Positions 15,515-23,061 of a stretch of 50,830 nt of DNA are shown here, piece after piece; position 1 is the first letter of the stretch; each line of letters opens with the position of its first letter. A program made the position numbers and the translations under genes. The stretch covers positions 1 through 50,830 of IMG/VR virus record IMGVR_UViG_3300037521_000133; one strand, 5' to 3'. The DNA is from a virus. The notes below the pieces were generated by a model, which saw only the letters and a list, made by a program, of their open reading frames with translations, did not search any database and was not told the origin of the DNA.

Positions 15515-16015
15515 ATGAAAAACGAAAAATTGTACACAGAAAAAACGATTAAGACAATTTCAGGACATTATATCAATGTATTCGATCCTGACCCTGAAAC
15601 AATAGATATTATTGATATAGCTCATTCTTTGAGTCAGACACCCAGATGGGGAGGTCATTTAAAACATTTCTATTCAGTTGCTCAGCACAGTATCAAAGTT
15701 TGCGAAAATTTGCCCGATAATTTGAAGTTAGAAGGTTTGTTACACGATGCAACTGAGGCGTATATTGGTGATATACCAAAACCAATAAAAAGAGGTATGC
15801 CTGATTATAATTTAATCGAAAAAAATTTAGATGTAGCAATCCGAAAAAAATTCAACTTAGATTTAACTCCATCAATACTTTTGAAAGAAGCAGATAAGAA
15901 AGAGTTGGAGTGGGAATGGGAAACACTGAAATTAAACCATATCAATTGCTACTCCGACATGAACTTAGTCAGAGATCAATTCCTCCAGATATTTAGAAAT
16001 TTAACCAATGACTAA
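15515..16015 (+). CDS. HD-domain phosphohydrolase (YfbR-like)
   Basis: The ATG at 15515 follows AACTATAATT just after the helicase stop and is preferred to an upstream frame extension inside that gene. HFYSVAQHS supplies the first His, and LLHDATEAYIGDIPKPIK (near residue 74) contains the HD pair and the following D, as in HD nucleotidases of the YfbR type. It may dephosphorylate deoxynucleoside monophosphates and so tune nucleotide pools or support modified DNA. Confidence 0.75.
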   Translation: MKNEKLYTEKTIKTISGHYINVFDPDPETIDIIDIAHSLSQTPRWGGHLKHFYSVAQHSIKVCENLPDNLKLEGLLHDATEAYIGDIPKPIKRGMPDYNLIEKNLDVAIRKKFNLDLTPSILLKEADKKELEWEWETLKLNHINCYSDMNLVRDQFLQIFRNLTND

Positions 16016-16331
16016 AGCCCAACAAGATAAAACTGAACAGATATACGCTGACTTAATGTTACAGACCACCAACTGTTTGTTGACTGTCACAAGGTTAATG
16101 TTTCTTCGCGCTCAAATCATAGAAAAAACGCCTGATCGAAAAGACTTAATTCAGGATTTCGATAATATGATTGATAATTTGAATAGCGTTCACCGAGCAG
16201 AAGAAAACAAGACTTTAAAGCTAAAAGTTCTTACTAGAGCGGTCTATAATCGTAATATAAAAATAAGGGATTTGGAGTACGATCTTAAAAAGGCATTGAA
16301 AATGAACGAACACTTGATGGATGGAATCTAA
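16008..16331 (+). CDS. Hypothetical coiled-coil protein, 107 aa
   Basis: This gene overlaps the HD-protein stop by eight bases. The product is almost entirely helical with heptad-like repeats and a basic C-terminal half. No family recognised. Confidence 0.6.
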   Translation: MTKAQQDKTEQIYADLMLQTTNCLLTVTRLMFLRAQIIEKTPDRKDLIQDFDNMIDNLNSVHRAEENKTLKLKVLTRAVYNRNIKIRDLEYDLKKALKMNEHLMDGI

Positions 16332-16485
16332 AAGAGAATTTGAAATAGGGATTGAAGTAACGAGTAGCGTTATAATTGTCAAGAAAATAGAAGCCCACAC
16401 ACATTGGGAGGCTATAGAATTGCTCTACGTTCGTGAGGGATATCATGAATTGCAGCCCGACAGAAGCAAGTATAAAAAGGATTAA
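16321..16485 (+). CDS. Small hypothetical protein, 54 aa
   Basis: A 54-codon frame starts at the ATG at 16321, overlapping the previous gene by 11 bases, and stops at 16485. It has mixed charged and strand-like character (VTSSVIIVKKIEAHTHWEAI). Support is its packing between two genes. Confidence 0.5.
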   Translation: MESKREFEIGIEVTSSVIIVKKIEAHTHWEAIELLYVREGYHELQPDRSKYKKD

Positions 16486-16509
16486 TTGAATGGGTTAAAA
16501 CAGATAGAG

Positions 16510-16722
16510 ATGAATAGAGAAGAAGACCTAAAAGAATCAATAGAGATTCGAGACAAGTTAAAGGCTTTAATGGATGAATATTCTATTGGAGGCGCAATGG
16601 TTCGTACAGGATGGTTTAGAAAACCAATTATGCTTTCAGGTATTCCACCCCCACAATACATGATGGATTCGTATTTAGAGATGGAAAAACACATACAGGA
16701 ATTACAAACACAAAATAAATAA
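16510..16722 (+). CDS. Small hypothetical protein, 70 aa
   Basis: I use the ATG at 16510; a TTG at 16486 directly after the previous stop would add eight residues. The protein is helical at both ends with a Gly/Pro-rich middle (SGIPPPQYM). No family recognised. Confidence 0.55.
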   Translation: MNREEDLKESIEIRDKLKALMDEYSIGGAMVRTGWFRKPIMLSGIPPPQYMMDSYLEMEKHIQELQTQNK

Positions 16723-16732
16723 AAATAACACT

Positions 16733-16933
16733 ATGATAATAGGGAGAAAAATTAAAATGGTAAAGATGCCGAACTTTTTAAGTTTCGAGCAGAAAGCAGG
16801 AAAGCGTGAAGACGGGTTTAAAACAAATGACGCGATTGATGTGGGTGATTTAACCTCTGAGGAAGCTGAACAATTTTCTGACGAAATGAAACAGGCTTTT
16901 ATTGATCACTGGGATTCACTACATAATTCTTAA
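16733..16933 (+). CDS. Small hypothetical protein, 66 aa
   Basis: It follows the previous gene by ten bases. The N-terminus is basic and the C-terminus acidic (LTSEEAEQFSDEMKQ), suggesting a small helical protein. A start at the internal ATG near 16748 or 16757 is also possible. Confidence 0.5.
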   Translation: MIIGRKIKMVKMPNFLSFEQKAGKREDGFKTNDAIDVGDLTSEEAEQFSDEMKQAFIDHWDSLHNS

Positions 16934-16935
16934 AC

Positions 16936-17085
16936 ATGCAAGAACTACTTGAAAAAATAGCACAACTGGAAACATTGAATATGAACCTAGTTGATTTTAT
17001 TCTAGGGAGCCAAGCTCCAGAAATGGATAAGGATGATTTTGACACATACATAAAATGGAGAATCCAAAACGGGTTGTCTACTTAA
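16936..17085 (+). CDS. Small hypothetical protein, 49 aa
   Basis: A 49-codon frame beginning two bases after the previous stop. It reads as a short amphipathic helix followed by an acidic segment (DKDDFDTYIKW). Support is its tight fit in the gene chain. Confidence 0.5.
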   Translation: MQELLEKIAQLETLNMNLVDFILGSQAPEMDKDDFDTYIKWRIQNGLST

Positions 17086-17094
17086 ACCTTCGTA

Positions 17095-17169
17095 ATGAAA
17101 GAGACTGAAAAAACACGAGAAGCAAAGACGTTTGTTGAGTCGTTTATTAAAGAGAATGAACGACCTTGA
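17095..17169 (+). CDS. Tiny hypothetical protein, 24 aa
   Basis: A 24-codon frame, mostly Lys/Glu, lies between two other small genes with gaps of nine and three bases. It may be a real micro-gene or just a spacer frame. Confidence 0.3.
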   Translation: MKETEKTREAKTFVESFIKENERP

Positions 17170-17172
17170 ATT

Positions 17173-17316
17173 ATGGAAAGAATGAAAGCAATCGGAAAAG
17201 GAAACTGGAAGACAATTGTAGAAGCTCCAAAGGGTGCTACAAGGGATCAACTAGAAAAGAAAGCCCGTAATACATTAAGGGTAATTACACTGTTAAAACT
17301 TAGGATAAATGAATAA
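17173..17316 (+). CDS. Small basic hypothetical protein, 47 aa
   Basis: A 47-codon frame, strongly basic, overlapping the next gene by eight bases. A helix-rich, Lys/Arg-dense composition would suit nucleic-acid contact, but there is no recognised motif. Confidence 0.5.
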   Translation: MERMKAIGKGNWKTIVEAPKGATRDQLEKKARNTLRVITLLKLRINE

Positions 17317-17602
17317 TCGAAATACCGTAAGGGCGAATCTTAGAATTAGATTGTATCAGGTTTATTCTGGTGTGTTTGACTCTATCATTGAAATACCAAA
17401 GCACGATAGGTATAAATCAAATGAGGGTGATAAGATTATTGAATTATTCAGAACGAAAATAGGATACTCCAAAACAACATTTGATAGAGATATCCTACAC
17501 ACCGCTGTTATGGGATATGTAAGATGGAAAGAAACAGGTAAAGGGAAACCAATCTACCAAAGCCATCAAACTGTGCGGAAATATAAACTACTTAATTCTT
17601 AG
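17309..17602 (+). CDS. Hypothetical protein, 97 aa
   Basis: A basic protein with helix segments and a final strand region (KPIYQSHQTVRKYK). It overlaps the preceding micro-gene and is followed after three bases by a zinc-ribbon gene. The pattern resembles small conserved phage proteins of unknown role. Confidence 0.6.
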   Translation: MNNRNTVRANLRIRLYQVYSGVFDSIIEIPKHDRYKSNEGDKIIELFRTKIGYSKTTFDRDILHTAVMGYVRWKETGKGKPIYQSHQTVRKYKLLNS

Positions 17603-17605
17603 TAT

Positions 17606-17809
17606 ATGACTAAACAAGAAATATTTAAACAGGAAAGAAAGAACGAATCTATTTGTGATTTTTGTGGTGTCGAAATGGACGAAGTAAAAGCTAAAAAGAA
17701 AAACAGATACAGCAAGGAAAACACGTATTATAAATGCTCTATTTGTGGACATCAACACAGAAAAAGAACATTAAACGAACTTGCAAGAGATTGCGGATTT
17801 AGAAACTAA
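17606..17809 (+). CDS. Small zinc-ribbon protein, 67 aa
   Basis: Two knuckles, CDFCGVEM and CSICGHQH, are spaced about 25 residues apart within a Lys-rich protein: a classic two-CxxC zinc ribbon. Such minimal ribbons bind DNA, RNA or the transcription machinery. Target unknown. Confidence 0.7.
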   Translation: MTKQEIFKQERKNESICDFCGVEMDEVKAKKKNRYSKENTYYKCSICGHQHRKRTLNELARDCGFRN

Positions 17810-17820
17810 AAAATAAAACT

Positions 17821-18048
17821 ATGAGTACAGGATGGGAAGATTACGAACCAGCTCCGTTAGAATTTTTTCACGGTGAATTGATGGATGGGTTTCATGAATA
17901 CAGAAAGTCAGTTACGGAAAACACCACCGTTGAGATTAATGGGACTATTTTAAGTAAGATAATCGCAAAGGCAAAGCGATCAACTAAAGCAAAATATCCA
18001 GATAGCATCCTACCAAAAGATGCAATTTTAAAAACAGAGTTCAAATAA
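17821..18048 (+). CDS. Hypothetical protein, 75 aa
   Basis: An acidic N-terminus and a basic C-terminal half (IIAKAKRSTKAKYP). No domain recognised; placed by spacing in the gene chain. Confidence 0.55.
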   Translation: MSTGWEDYEPAPLEFFHGELMDGFHEYRKSVTENTTVEINGTILSKIIAKAKRSTKAKYPDSILPKDAILKTEFK

Positions 18049-18058
18049 TCGTTGAATT

Positions 18059-18277
18059 ATGGCACTATCAAAAAAGCAGAAAGAAGACAGAATACACTTT
18101 TGGGTTGTAACTCTCGGTTGTTTCCTAGGGATTGGAATAACTGCAATAGTGGTTCTCAAGGATGAATCAAAACCCGATCAAGAGAAAGTAGATCCAGGAT
18201 ACACGATTTTCGAGAATTCTGACAGCCTAGAAATTACGAATCCAAAGTACTTGGAGGAACACTTTGATACATTGTAA
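18059..18277 (+). CDS. Single-pass membrane protein, 72 aa
   Basis: A basic N-terminus is followed by one membrane helix at about residues 14-33 (WVVTLGCFLGIGITAIVVL) and an acidic tail. The charge pattern suggests N-inside topology. It could be a small inner-membrane effector; there is no lysis gene beside it. Confidence 0.6.
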   Translation: MALSKKQKEDRIHFWVVTLGCFLGIGITAIVVLKDESKPDQEKVDPGYTIFENSDSLEITNPKYLEEHFDTL

Positions 18278-18279
18278 TT

Positions 18280-18453
18280 ATGAAAGAAGAAACTACAAAA
18301 ATTTGTGACGGGTGTAATGTTCGCGGAGTTTGGGAGCATAGGTGTCACGGTGAAGGTTGTGATTGTGATAACCCTATATGTATGGAATATCAAGGCAAAA
18401 TAACTCACGATGAATTAATGGATATAGTAAACAAGAGTAATGGTTCACGCTAG
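18280..18453 (+). CDS. Cysteine-rich small protein, 57 aa
   Basis: Cysteines at CDGC (9-12), then RCHGEGCDCD and ICME give six Cys in 57 residues, so a zinc-binding fold is likely. Its last 14 bases overlap the start of the cytosine methyltransferase at 18440, suggesting coupled translation. Confidence 0.6.
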   Translation: MKEETTKICDGCNVRGVWEHRCHGEGCDCDNPICMEYQGKITHDELMDIVNKSNGSR

Positions 18454-19309
18454 TTTATTCTCTGGAATCGGAGGTTTCGACCTTGCAGCCGAGTGGATGG
18501 GGTGGAAGAACGCCTTTCATTGTGAATGGAATCCATTTGGACAACGAATATTAAAACACTACTAGCCTAAAGCAAAAAGTTATGAAGACATCACCAAAAC
18601 AGACTTCTCTATTTGGAGAGGAAAAATTGACATCCTCACAGGTGGATTCCCTTGCCAACCGTACAGTAACGCAGGAAGTAGACTTGGAACGGAAGATGAC
18701 CGCCACCTCTGGCCGGAAATGCTTAGAGCGATTCGAGAAATTCAGCCAAGTTGGGTTGTGGGAGAAAACGTTCGTGGGATTGTTAGTTGGAATGAAGGGA
18801 TGGTCTTCGAAGAGGTGCAAGCTGACTTGGAAAATGAAGGGTACAAAGTACAATCGTTTCTACTTCCAGCTTGCTCCGTCGGAGCTCCCCACAGAAGGGA
18901 TCGAGTTTGGTTTATTGCCTACCGTGACAACGGACTCAGTGAACAACAGGAAGAAAAAATACAATCAAGGAGGGAAGCCGCTATCGATGGTAATAAACCA
19001 ACTGATACCGACACCAATGGCGACGGATTACAAAGGGGGAAGGACAACGGAAGCGTTGAAAAAATCAGGACGCTCAGAAAACAACAATCTACAAGATTTC
19101 TTCCACCAACCTGGAAAGACTTCCCAACTCAGCCCTTTATTTGTGGCCGAAATGATGGGCTTCCCACCAAATTGGACAACATTACCGTTTCAAAATGGAG
19201 AAGTGAATCAATCAAAGGATTCGGAAACGCAATAGTTCCAGAGTTAGCACATCAAATTTTTAAATCAATTCAACAATATGTCGATATCACCGAAGAAGAA
19301 GAAATGTAA
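18440..19309 (+). pseudogene. C5-cytosine DNA methyltransferase with in-frame amber codon
   Basis: The frame opened by the ATG at 18440 carries every major C5-methyltransferase motif in order: FSGIGGFDLAAEWMGW (motif I), GGFPCQPYSNAG with the catalytic Cys near codon 72 (IV), GENVRG (VI), APHRRDRVWFIA (VIII) and GFGNAIVPELAHQIF (X). One TAG at 18563-18565 (codon 42) breaks it, inside ...LKHY-stop-PKAKSYEDI, where relatives usually have Trp. The rest is intact with no other stop or shift. An in-frame ATG at 18719 would give a fragment lacking motifs I and IV. Options are amber readthrough, a very recent TGG-to-TAG mutation, or a sequencing error. Confidence 0.8.
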
Positions 19310-20156
19310 GGCTATAGGCAAAGCAACTGGAACCGATGTAACTGGATGTGGAAAAGAGGTTTACAAGCGCACCTATGGATTATGTGACAAATGTTATAAA
19401 GAATGGTTGTTTAATACTCCTGAAGGTAAGCAAAAGCAAAAGCAGAGTTTACCAAAGTGTGATGAATGTGGTGAACGGTTTACTCCGTTCTACAATAATT
19501 CACTTCAAAAGCACTGTATGCAAAAAGATGAATGTATAACGGCTTCTTTAGAGCTTCACAAAGAACAGCAGATAAAAAAAGCTGATCGTGACAAATCCAA
19601 GCATAAAAAGGAAAACATGTCAAAGGACAATTACCGCAAAACGTACATTCAACCTCTGATAAATCACATTGCCAGATTAATTGACAAAGATCAACCATGC
19701 ATTTGTACGGACTTACAAGATGGTAAAATGAGCGGAGGCCATCGACATTCAACAGGATCAAACAGAACATTGACCTATAATTTGCATAATATCCACAATC
19801 AATCTTTTCACTCGAACCACCACCAAAGCGGGGATCATTTGAAATACAGAATTGGATTAAAACGAGTATATGGGAATGATTATGCAGACTACATTGACGA
19901 AAAACTGATGCAATGCCCAAATTTACACTTGGAGAAAGACGATTTAATTGCTGTTAAACCTGTTTTAGAGTCGATTAAAAGACGTTTACTGACATTAAAC
20001 ATGACTTACACCCAAAAACAGAGAAAACGCCTTAGAGACGAAATAAACGAGGAAATAGGATTGTATTCTGATGAATTCGCATCGTTTTCCTACTACCAAG
20101 AATCAAAGAAGAATAAAAAACCAGAAGATAAGAGTCAATTAGGATTAAAATTTTAA
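19278..20156 (+). CDS. ninG: NinG/Rap-family recombination protein
   Basis: The N-terminus has zinc-type cysteine pairs (CDKC, CDECGERF). The core HH-type region from about residue 137 includes CICTDLQDGKMSGGH, NIHNQSFHSNHHQSGD and the segment GLKRVYGNDYADYI, characteristic of lambda NinG (Rap), a structure-specific nuclease that assists Red-type recombination. It overlaps the methyltransferase end by 32 bp. It fits with the annealase and exonuclease encoded at 9278-10908. Confidence 0.8.
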   Translation: MSISPKKKKCKAIGKATGTDVTGCGKEVYKRTYGLCDKCYKEWLFNTPEGKQKQKQSLPKCDECGERFTPFYNNSLQKHCMQKDECITASLELHKEQQIKKADRDKSKHKKENMSKDNYRKTYIQPLINHIARLIDKDQPCICTDLQDGKMSGGHRHSTGSNRTLTYNLHNIHNQSFHSNHHQSGDHLKYRIGLKRVYGNDYADYIDEKLMQCPNLHLEKDDLIAVKPVLESIKRRLLTLNMTYTQKQRKRLRDEINEEIGLYSDEFASFSYYQESKKNKKPEDKSQLGLKF

Positions 20157-20160
20157 AGAT

Positions 20161-20868
20161 ATGTGGAGTTACTACGGAGCAAAAACAAATGTAATTGATC
20201 ATTATCCACCGCCAAAGGAGGATAAGATTATCGAGCCGTTTGCGGGTACCGCGAGATATGCGTTAAAGTATTTTGAAAAAGATGTTTTGATTGTTGATAA
20301 ATATGATGTAGTGATCAACATTTGGAAATGGTTGCAGAAATGCTCTAAGAAAGATGTGCTGAGTTTACCAAACATGAAATTTAGGGAGCATGTTGATGAT
20401 TATACTTTTGACTGTATAGAAGCAAAGCAGTTAATGGGTTTTATAATTGGTTTCATGACTGAATCACCTAGAAAATCGGCAACAATACGAATGCAACAAC
20501 GACCAAACACAATAAATTTTACACTGAATCGAATATCTAATAATCTACACAAGATTAGACATTGGGAGATTAGGCACGGATCCTTCGAGGATATCAAAAA
20601 CGAGAAAGCTACTTGGTTTATAGATCCGCCATATGTTCAAGGTGGGCAAGTCTACAAATGTAGTAATAAGAACCTCGATTATTTAAAATTAGCTCAATGG
20701 TGTAAATCTAGAGAGGGGCAAACGATAGTGTGTGAAAAACACGGTGCAAACTGGTTGAATTTTAAACCTATAACAACACAAAAAACTAGATTTGGGCGTC
20801 AGAGTGAAGTTATTTGGTCCAACTATCCCACAGCATTCGATAATGAACAAACAAAGATTAATTACTAA
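20161..20868 (+). CDS. D12-class adenine DNA methyltransferase (Dam-like)
   Basis: PFAGTARYAL (residues 25-34) is the SAM-binding motif I and FIDPPY near residue 154 is the catalytic motif IV. A YYGAK segment at the very N-terminus and the motif order (I before IV, with the recognition region between) match the D12 alpha class. At 235 residues it is close to the family's usual size of about 260-280. It is the third clear DNA methyltransferase of the genome, next to the cytosine enzyme. Confidence 0.8.
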   Translation: MWSYYGAKTNVIDHYPPPKEDKIIEPFAGTARYALKYFEKDVLIVDKYDVVINIWKWLQKCSKKDVLSLPNMKFREHVDDYTFDCIEAKQLMGFIIGFMTESPRKSATIRMQQRPNTINFTLNRISNNLHKIRHWEIRHGSFEDIKNEKATWFIDPPYVQGGQVYKCSNKNLDYLKLAQWCKSREGQTIVCEKHGANWLNFKPITTQKTRFGRQSEVIWSNYPTAFDNEQTKINY

Positions 20869-20898
20869 ATTTAACCTCAATATTTACCAGAAACCAAA

Positions 20899-20994
20899 AT
20901 GGAAGAAACACCAACAGGCTTTATACTAGGAGTTGCGTACATAATCACAGCATTAGGCTTTCTGTTTTGGTGTCTTCTTTCCAAAAACAAGTAA
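20899..20994 (+). CDS. Small membrane peptide, 31 aa
   Basis: A 31-codon frame with one hydrophobic helix (FILGVAYIITALGFLFWCLL) and a basic end, with good spacing after the methyltransferase. Possible micro-protein; function unknown. Confidence 0.45.
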   Translation: MEETPTGFILGVAYIITALGFLFWCLLSKNK

Positions 20995-21010
20995 CAAATA
21001 CAATCAACAT

Positions 21011-21109
21011 ATGGGAAAATCAAGTACAAAGCAAAAATTAGCAACGTTGTGGTCATGGAGACCAACGGTAAAAATTCCAGTTAACAAAGCAAACCCAAAA
21101 TCAATATAA
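21011..21109 (+). CDS. Small basic peptide, 32 aa
   Basis: A 32-codon frame rich in Lys/Ser/Thr lies between the membrane peptide and the gene at 21113. Support is position only. Confidence 0.4.
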   Translation: MGKSSTKQKLATLWSWRPTVKIPVNKANPKSI

Positions 21110-21112
21110 ATT

Positions 21113-21583
21113 ATGTCAACAATCAAAAAACCCGAACAATTCAATCTTGCTTCAGTAGAGGTGAAAGGGTCTAAGATGAAAGTATCTTGGATCGACGAGG
21201 GGAATGAACACAGCAGAGTTTCTGCACTTCCAGTGCATCCCGATTTCAAATTAGTAATGAATCGACTTGTTTCCATTCTCACAAAGTATTACGATATGGA
21301 TAAAAGCGATGAATACACTTCATTCAAAAAGGTTGGTGTTAACAATTACGAAGATGATGAAGGTCAATCAGTCCAAGTAAAAGGTGTTTACAGTCATCCA
21401 AATGGAGACCAGAACACTACAATTTCCACGGCAAAGATTCAAACACACCAAGACGCTTACGGTTTTGAAACTGAATTAAAAACATGCATTGGAGAGCTTG
21501 CAGATGAGGCGTGTGCGTATGTATTCGATAACAAGTCTAATCAAGCAGAAATGGACTTTAAAAAAGAAGATGAAGCAGCCTAA
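21113..21583 (+). CDS. Hypothetical protein, 156 aa
   Basis: The protein has an N-terminal beta-like half and an acidic C-terminus (AEMDFKKEDEAA). I cannot name a family. A GC-rich hairpin follows the stop. Confidence 0.6.
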   Translation: MSTIKKPEQFNLASVEVKGSKMKVSWIDEGNEHSRVSALPVHPDFKLVMNRLVSILTKYYDMDKSDEYTSFKKVGVNNYEDDEGQSVQVKGVYSHPNGDQNTTISTAKIQTHQDAYGFETELKTCIGELADEACAYVFDNKSNQAEMDFKKEDEAA

Positions 21584-21590
21584 TTATTAA

Positions 21591-21616
21591 CCGCCCTCGG
21601 TATTCTGTATCGGGGG
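21591..21616 (+). terminator. Intergenic hairpin, weak terminator
   Basis: GCCCTCGGTAT pairs with GTATCGGGGGC over 11 bp (three G-T) with a three-base loop. The following ATTT is poor in T, so it may stabilise the upstream mRNA end rather than terminate efficiently. Confidence 0.5.
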
Positions 21617-21637
21617 CATTTACCAAAAACTAACATT

Positions 21638-21844
21638 ATGACAGGAAACGCTATTGAACCAAAAGATAAAGCCAAAGAGCTTTACGACCAAATGAAAGGT
21701 TTTCGAGTAACCAATAAGCATAGAAAAAAATGTGCTAGGGTCGCTGCTGAACATCTATTGGGATTAGAAAAAGAATTTGCATGTGGAAACCCACGAGAAT
21801 ATTATCTATACGAAGAAGTATTAACCGAAATTGAGAAATTATGA
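21638..21844 (+). CDS. Hypothetical protein, 68 aa
   Basis: A small helical protein with KDKAKELYDQM and a VLTEIEKL end, overlapping the next start (ATGA). Similar in style to the protein at 28709 (KAKELVKKYIDYM). Function unknown. Confidence 0.65.
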   Translation: MTGNAIEPKDKAKELYDQMKGFRVTNKHRKKCARVAAEHLLGLEKEFACGNPREYYLYEEVLTEIEKL

Positions 21845-22188
21845 TTAACGGAGAACACACAGTATTGAAGAAAGAAACTTACGATGGTCTTATGACTCAG
21901 GAGAGATTGTTTAAGGAGTCTGAAGATGAGTACAAAACAGAGATAAAAAACCTCAAAGACAGAGATGTTGTTGCTGAAATTAAAGTTACAAAGCGTAATA
22001 TATGGGGTGAACCTCTTGAATCATTCCTTCTAATCAAAAGCGACTCAAAACTAATCCAAGCATCTTTTGACGAACTGAAACAAATTCACAGAGATGAGTG
22101 TGCTGCCGATAGAAAGGCATACAAAGAACAAATAGACAAACTGACAAACCGTAATTGGTTACAACGTCTAATCAACAAGAAGTCATGA
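21841..22188 (+). CDS. Hypothetical coiled-coil protein, 115 aa
   Basis: Charged, mostly helical, with four-base overlaps on both sides. No recognised domain. Confidence 0.6.
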   Translation: MINGEHTVLKKETYDGLMTQERLFKESEDEYKTEIKNLKDRDVVAEIKVTKRNIWGEPLESFLLIKSDSKLIQASFDELKQIHRDECAADRKAYKEQIDKLTNRNWLQRLINKKS

Positions 22189-22448
22189 TTAAGGAGCTAG
22201 TACAAGGGATAAAGCAAAAATGGAACGGCATAACCGAAAAGGCTAGTGGAGAATTTCAAGCTCGTACCATTCTGATGTTGTTCAACTCGAAACGTTTCTA
22301 TTTTGGCACACGCAAGCAAAGAACCCAACGCTTTCGAGGCTCATTACGGTTGAATAATTCTACCAAGAACAGATCTATCCGGAGCATCAAAACATCAAAC
22401 CATATCGCTAAGGGTATTTACTTCAAAGATTGCCCAGATGGAAACTAG
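22185..22448 (+). CDS. Small basic hypothetical protein, 87 aa
   Basis: The ATG at 22185 overlaps the previous stop. The product is very basic (TRKQRTQRFRGSLR), suggesting nucleic-acid contact. No family recognised; the sequence also reads partly plausibly in another frame, so confidence is reduced. Confidence 0.5.
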   Translation: MIKELVQGIKQKWNGITEKASGEFQARTILMLFNSKRFYFGTRKQRTQRFRGSLRLNNSTKNRSIRSIKTSNHIAKGIYFKDCPDGN

Positions 22449-22563
22449 AATGCGCATAATGTGGAGAAACCACCGAGAGGACAAACGAAACGATATATTC
22501 GAAAAGGGCGCACTAATCGGATATTACAAGAATCCAGAAGAAACAGATGGAGATGGAAGTTAA
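22438..22563 (+). CDS. Small hypothetical protein, 41 aa
   Basis: A 41-codon frame overlapping the previous gene by 11 bases, ending NPEETDGDGS. Support is the overlap pattern and its position just before a promoter-like box. Confidence 0.4.
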   Translation: METRMRIMWRNHREDKRNDIFEKGALIGYYKNPEETDGDGS

Positions 22564-22567
22564 TTTG

Positions 22568-22575
22568 TATCTTCG
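22568..22575 (+). promoter_or_regulatory. Promoter -7 box of candidate small RNA
   Basis: TATCTTCG, a TAnnTTYG box, lies five bases after the preceding stop and about 40 bp before a terminator. Confidence 0.45.
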
Positions 22576-22646
22576 GCTCACTAACAAAGGTTAGTTGTGA
22601 AAGGTTTAGATTAAAAGGGTGATACTACGGTGTTGCCCTTTTTTGA
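22576..22646 (+). ncRNA. Candidate small RNA with terminator
   Basis: After the promoter box come ACTAAC-AAAG-GTTAGT (22580-22595), a hairpin, and then an 11-bp terminator stem AAGGGTGATAC/GTGTTGCCCTT (22615-22640) with a run of six T. The unit is about 65-70 nt with no open frame, a compact small-RNA gene layout. It could instead be just the terminator of the preceding operon. Confidence 0.5.
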
Positions 22647-22855
22647 TAACGCTCCGCTACCTCATCGGACAGTTCGAGACAGGTAGACGGTTACACCTCA
22701 TCAAAAATTTGGCAAATTCAATCCCTACGGGTCGAAATTCAATTTATTTTTCTATGAAAAACAAGCTTTGACTTTCTTTGAATTTGCCTCCCCAAGAAAT
22801 TTAAACAAATCTTCCTCCGCACGTAGTTACAGTACATAAGTTCCCGCATTTTCAC
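22647..22855. other. Non-coding interval with no assigned function
   Basis: No convincing open frame or strong promoter lies here. GCAAATTCAA near 22714 and TTGAATTTGC near 22779 are inverted repeats that could close a loop of about 55 bases. Otherwise I see nothing I can name. Confidence 0.4.
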
Positions 22856-22863
22856 TATATTTG
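22856..22863 (+). promoter_or_regulatory. Promoter -7 box before protease leader
   Basis: TATATTTG is a perfect TAnnTTTG box. The transcript would carry a leader of almost 200 nt before the first ATG at 23062. Confidence 0.6.
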
Positions 22864-23061
22864 AAATGAATCCGACGCTTCTGTTATCCTTAATCAGGTT
22901 TTGAAATTTCGGAATGAATCCTCAACCAGGAGCGGGTTCAAAACCTTCAAGTATAACCCGAAGGTATTCAGACATAACAGCAGTTATAGTCCGTCTTTCA
23001 GACTAATCCAACCTATAACTGAGCATTATGTTAAATACCCTCACAAACGAGCATTTAACTT
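22864..23061 (+). promoter_or_regulatory. Long structured, possibly switching 5' leader
   Basis: CTGTTAT (22881-22887) pairs with ATAACAG (22974-22980), enclosing GGTTTTGAA (22897-22905) with TTCAAAACC (22937-22945). AGTTATAG (22982-22989) pairs with CTATAACT (23013-23020) around GTCT-TTC-AGAC. GTTAAAT (23030-23036) pairs with ATTTAAC (23053-23059), next to the start codon. ATAAC (22974-22978) can also pair with GTTAT (22983-22987), excluding both neighbouring stems, so two folds compete. Confidence 0.6.

Noticed and set aside
18582-19235. A 217-residue open frame overlapping the cytosine methyltransferase
   Set aside because: It is a shadow in another frame; the methyltransferase frame has all family motifs in order.
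18440-19309. Genome-wide recoding of TAG as an amino acid
   Set aside because: Several well-bounded genes end in TAG at sensible positions (for example 7613, 27898, 29134) with a start close behind, so TAG is a normal stop here; only the methyltransferase has an internal one.
22185-22563. A frameshifted gene in 22185-22448 (another frame reads FLFWHTQAKNPTL...)
   Set aside because: That frame has several stops (TAG, three TAA), while the chosen frame is open and starts with a normal ATGA overlap; I kept the open frame with reduced confidence.
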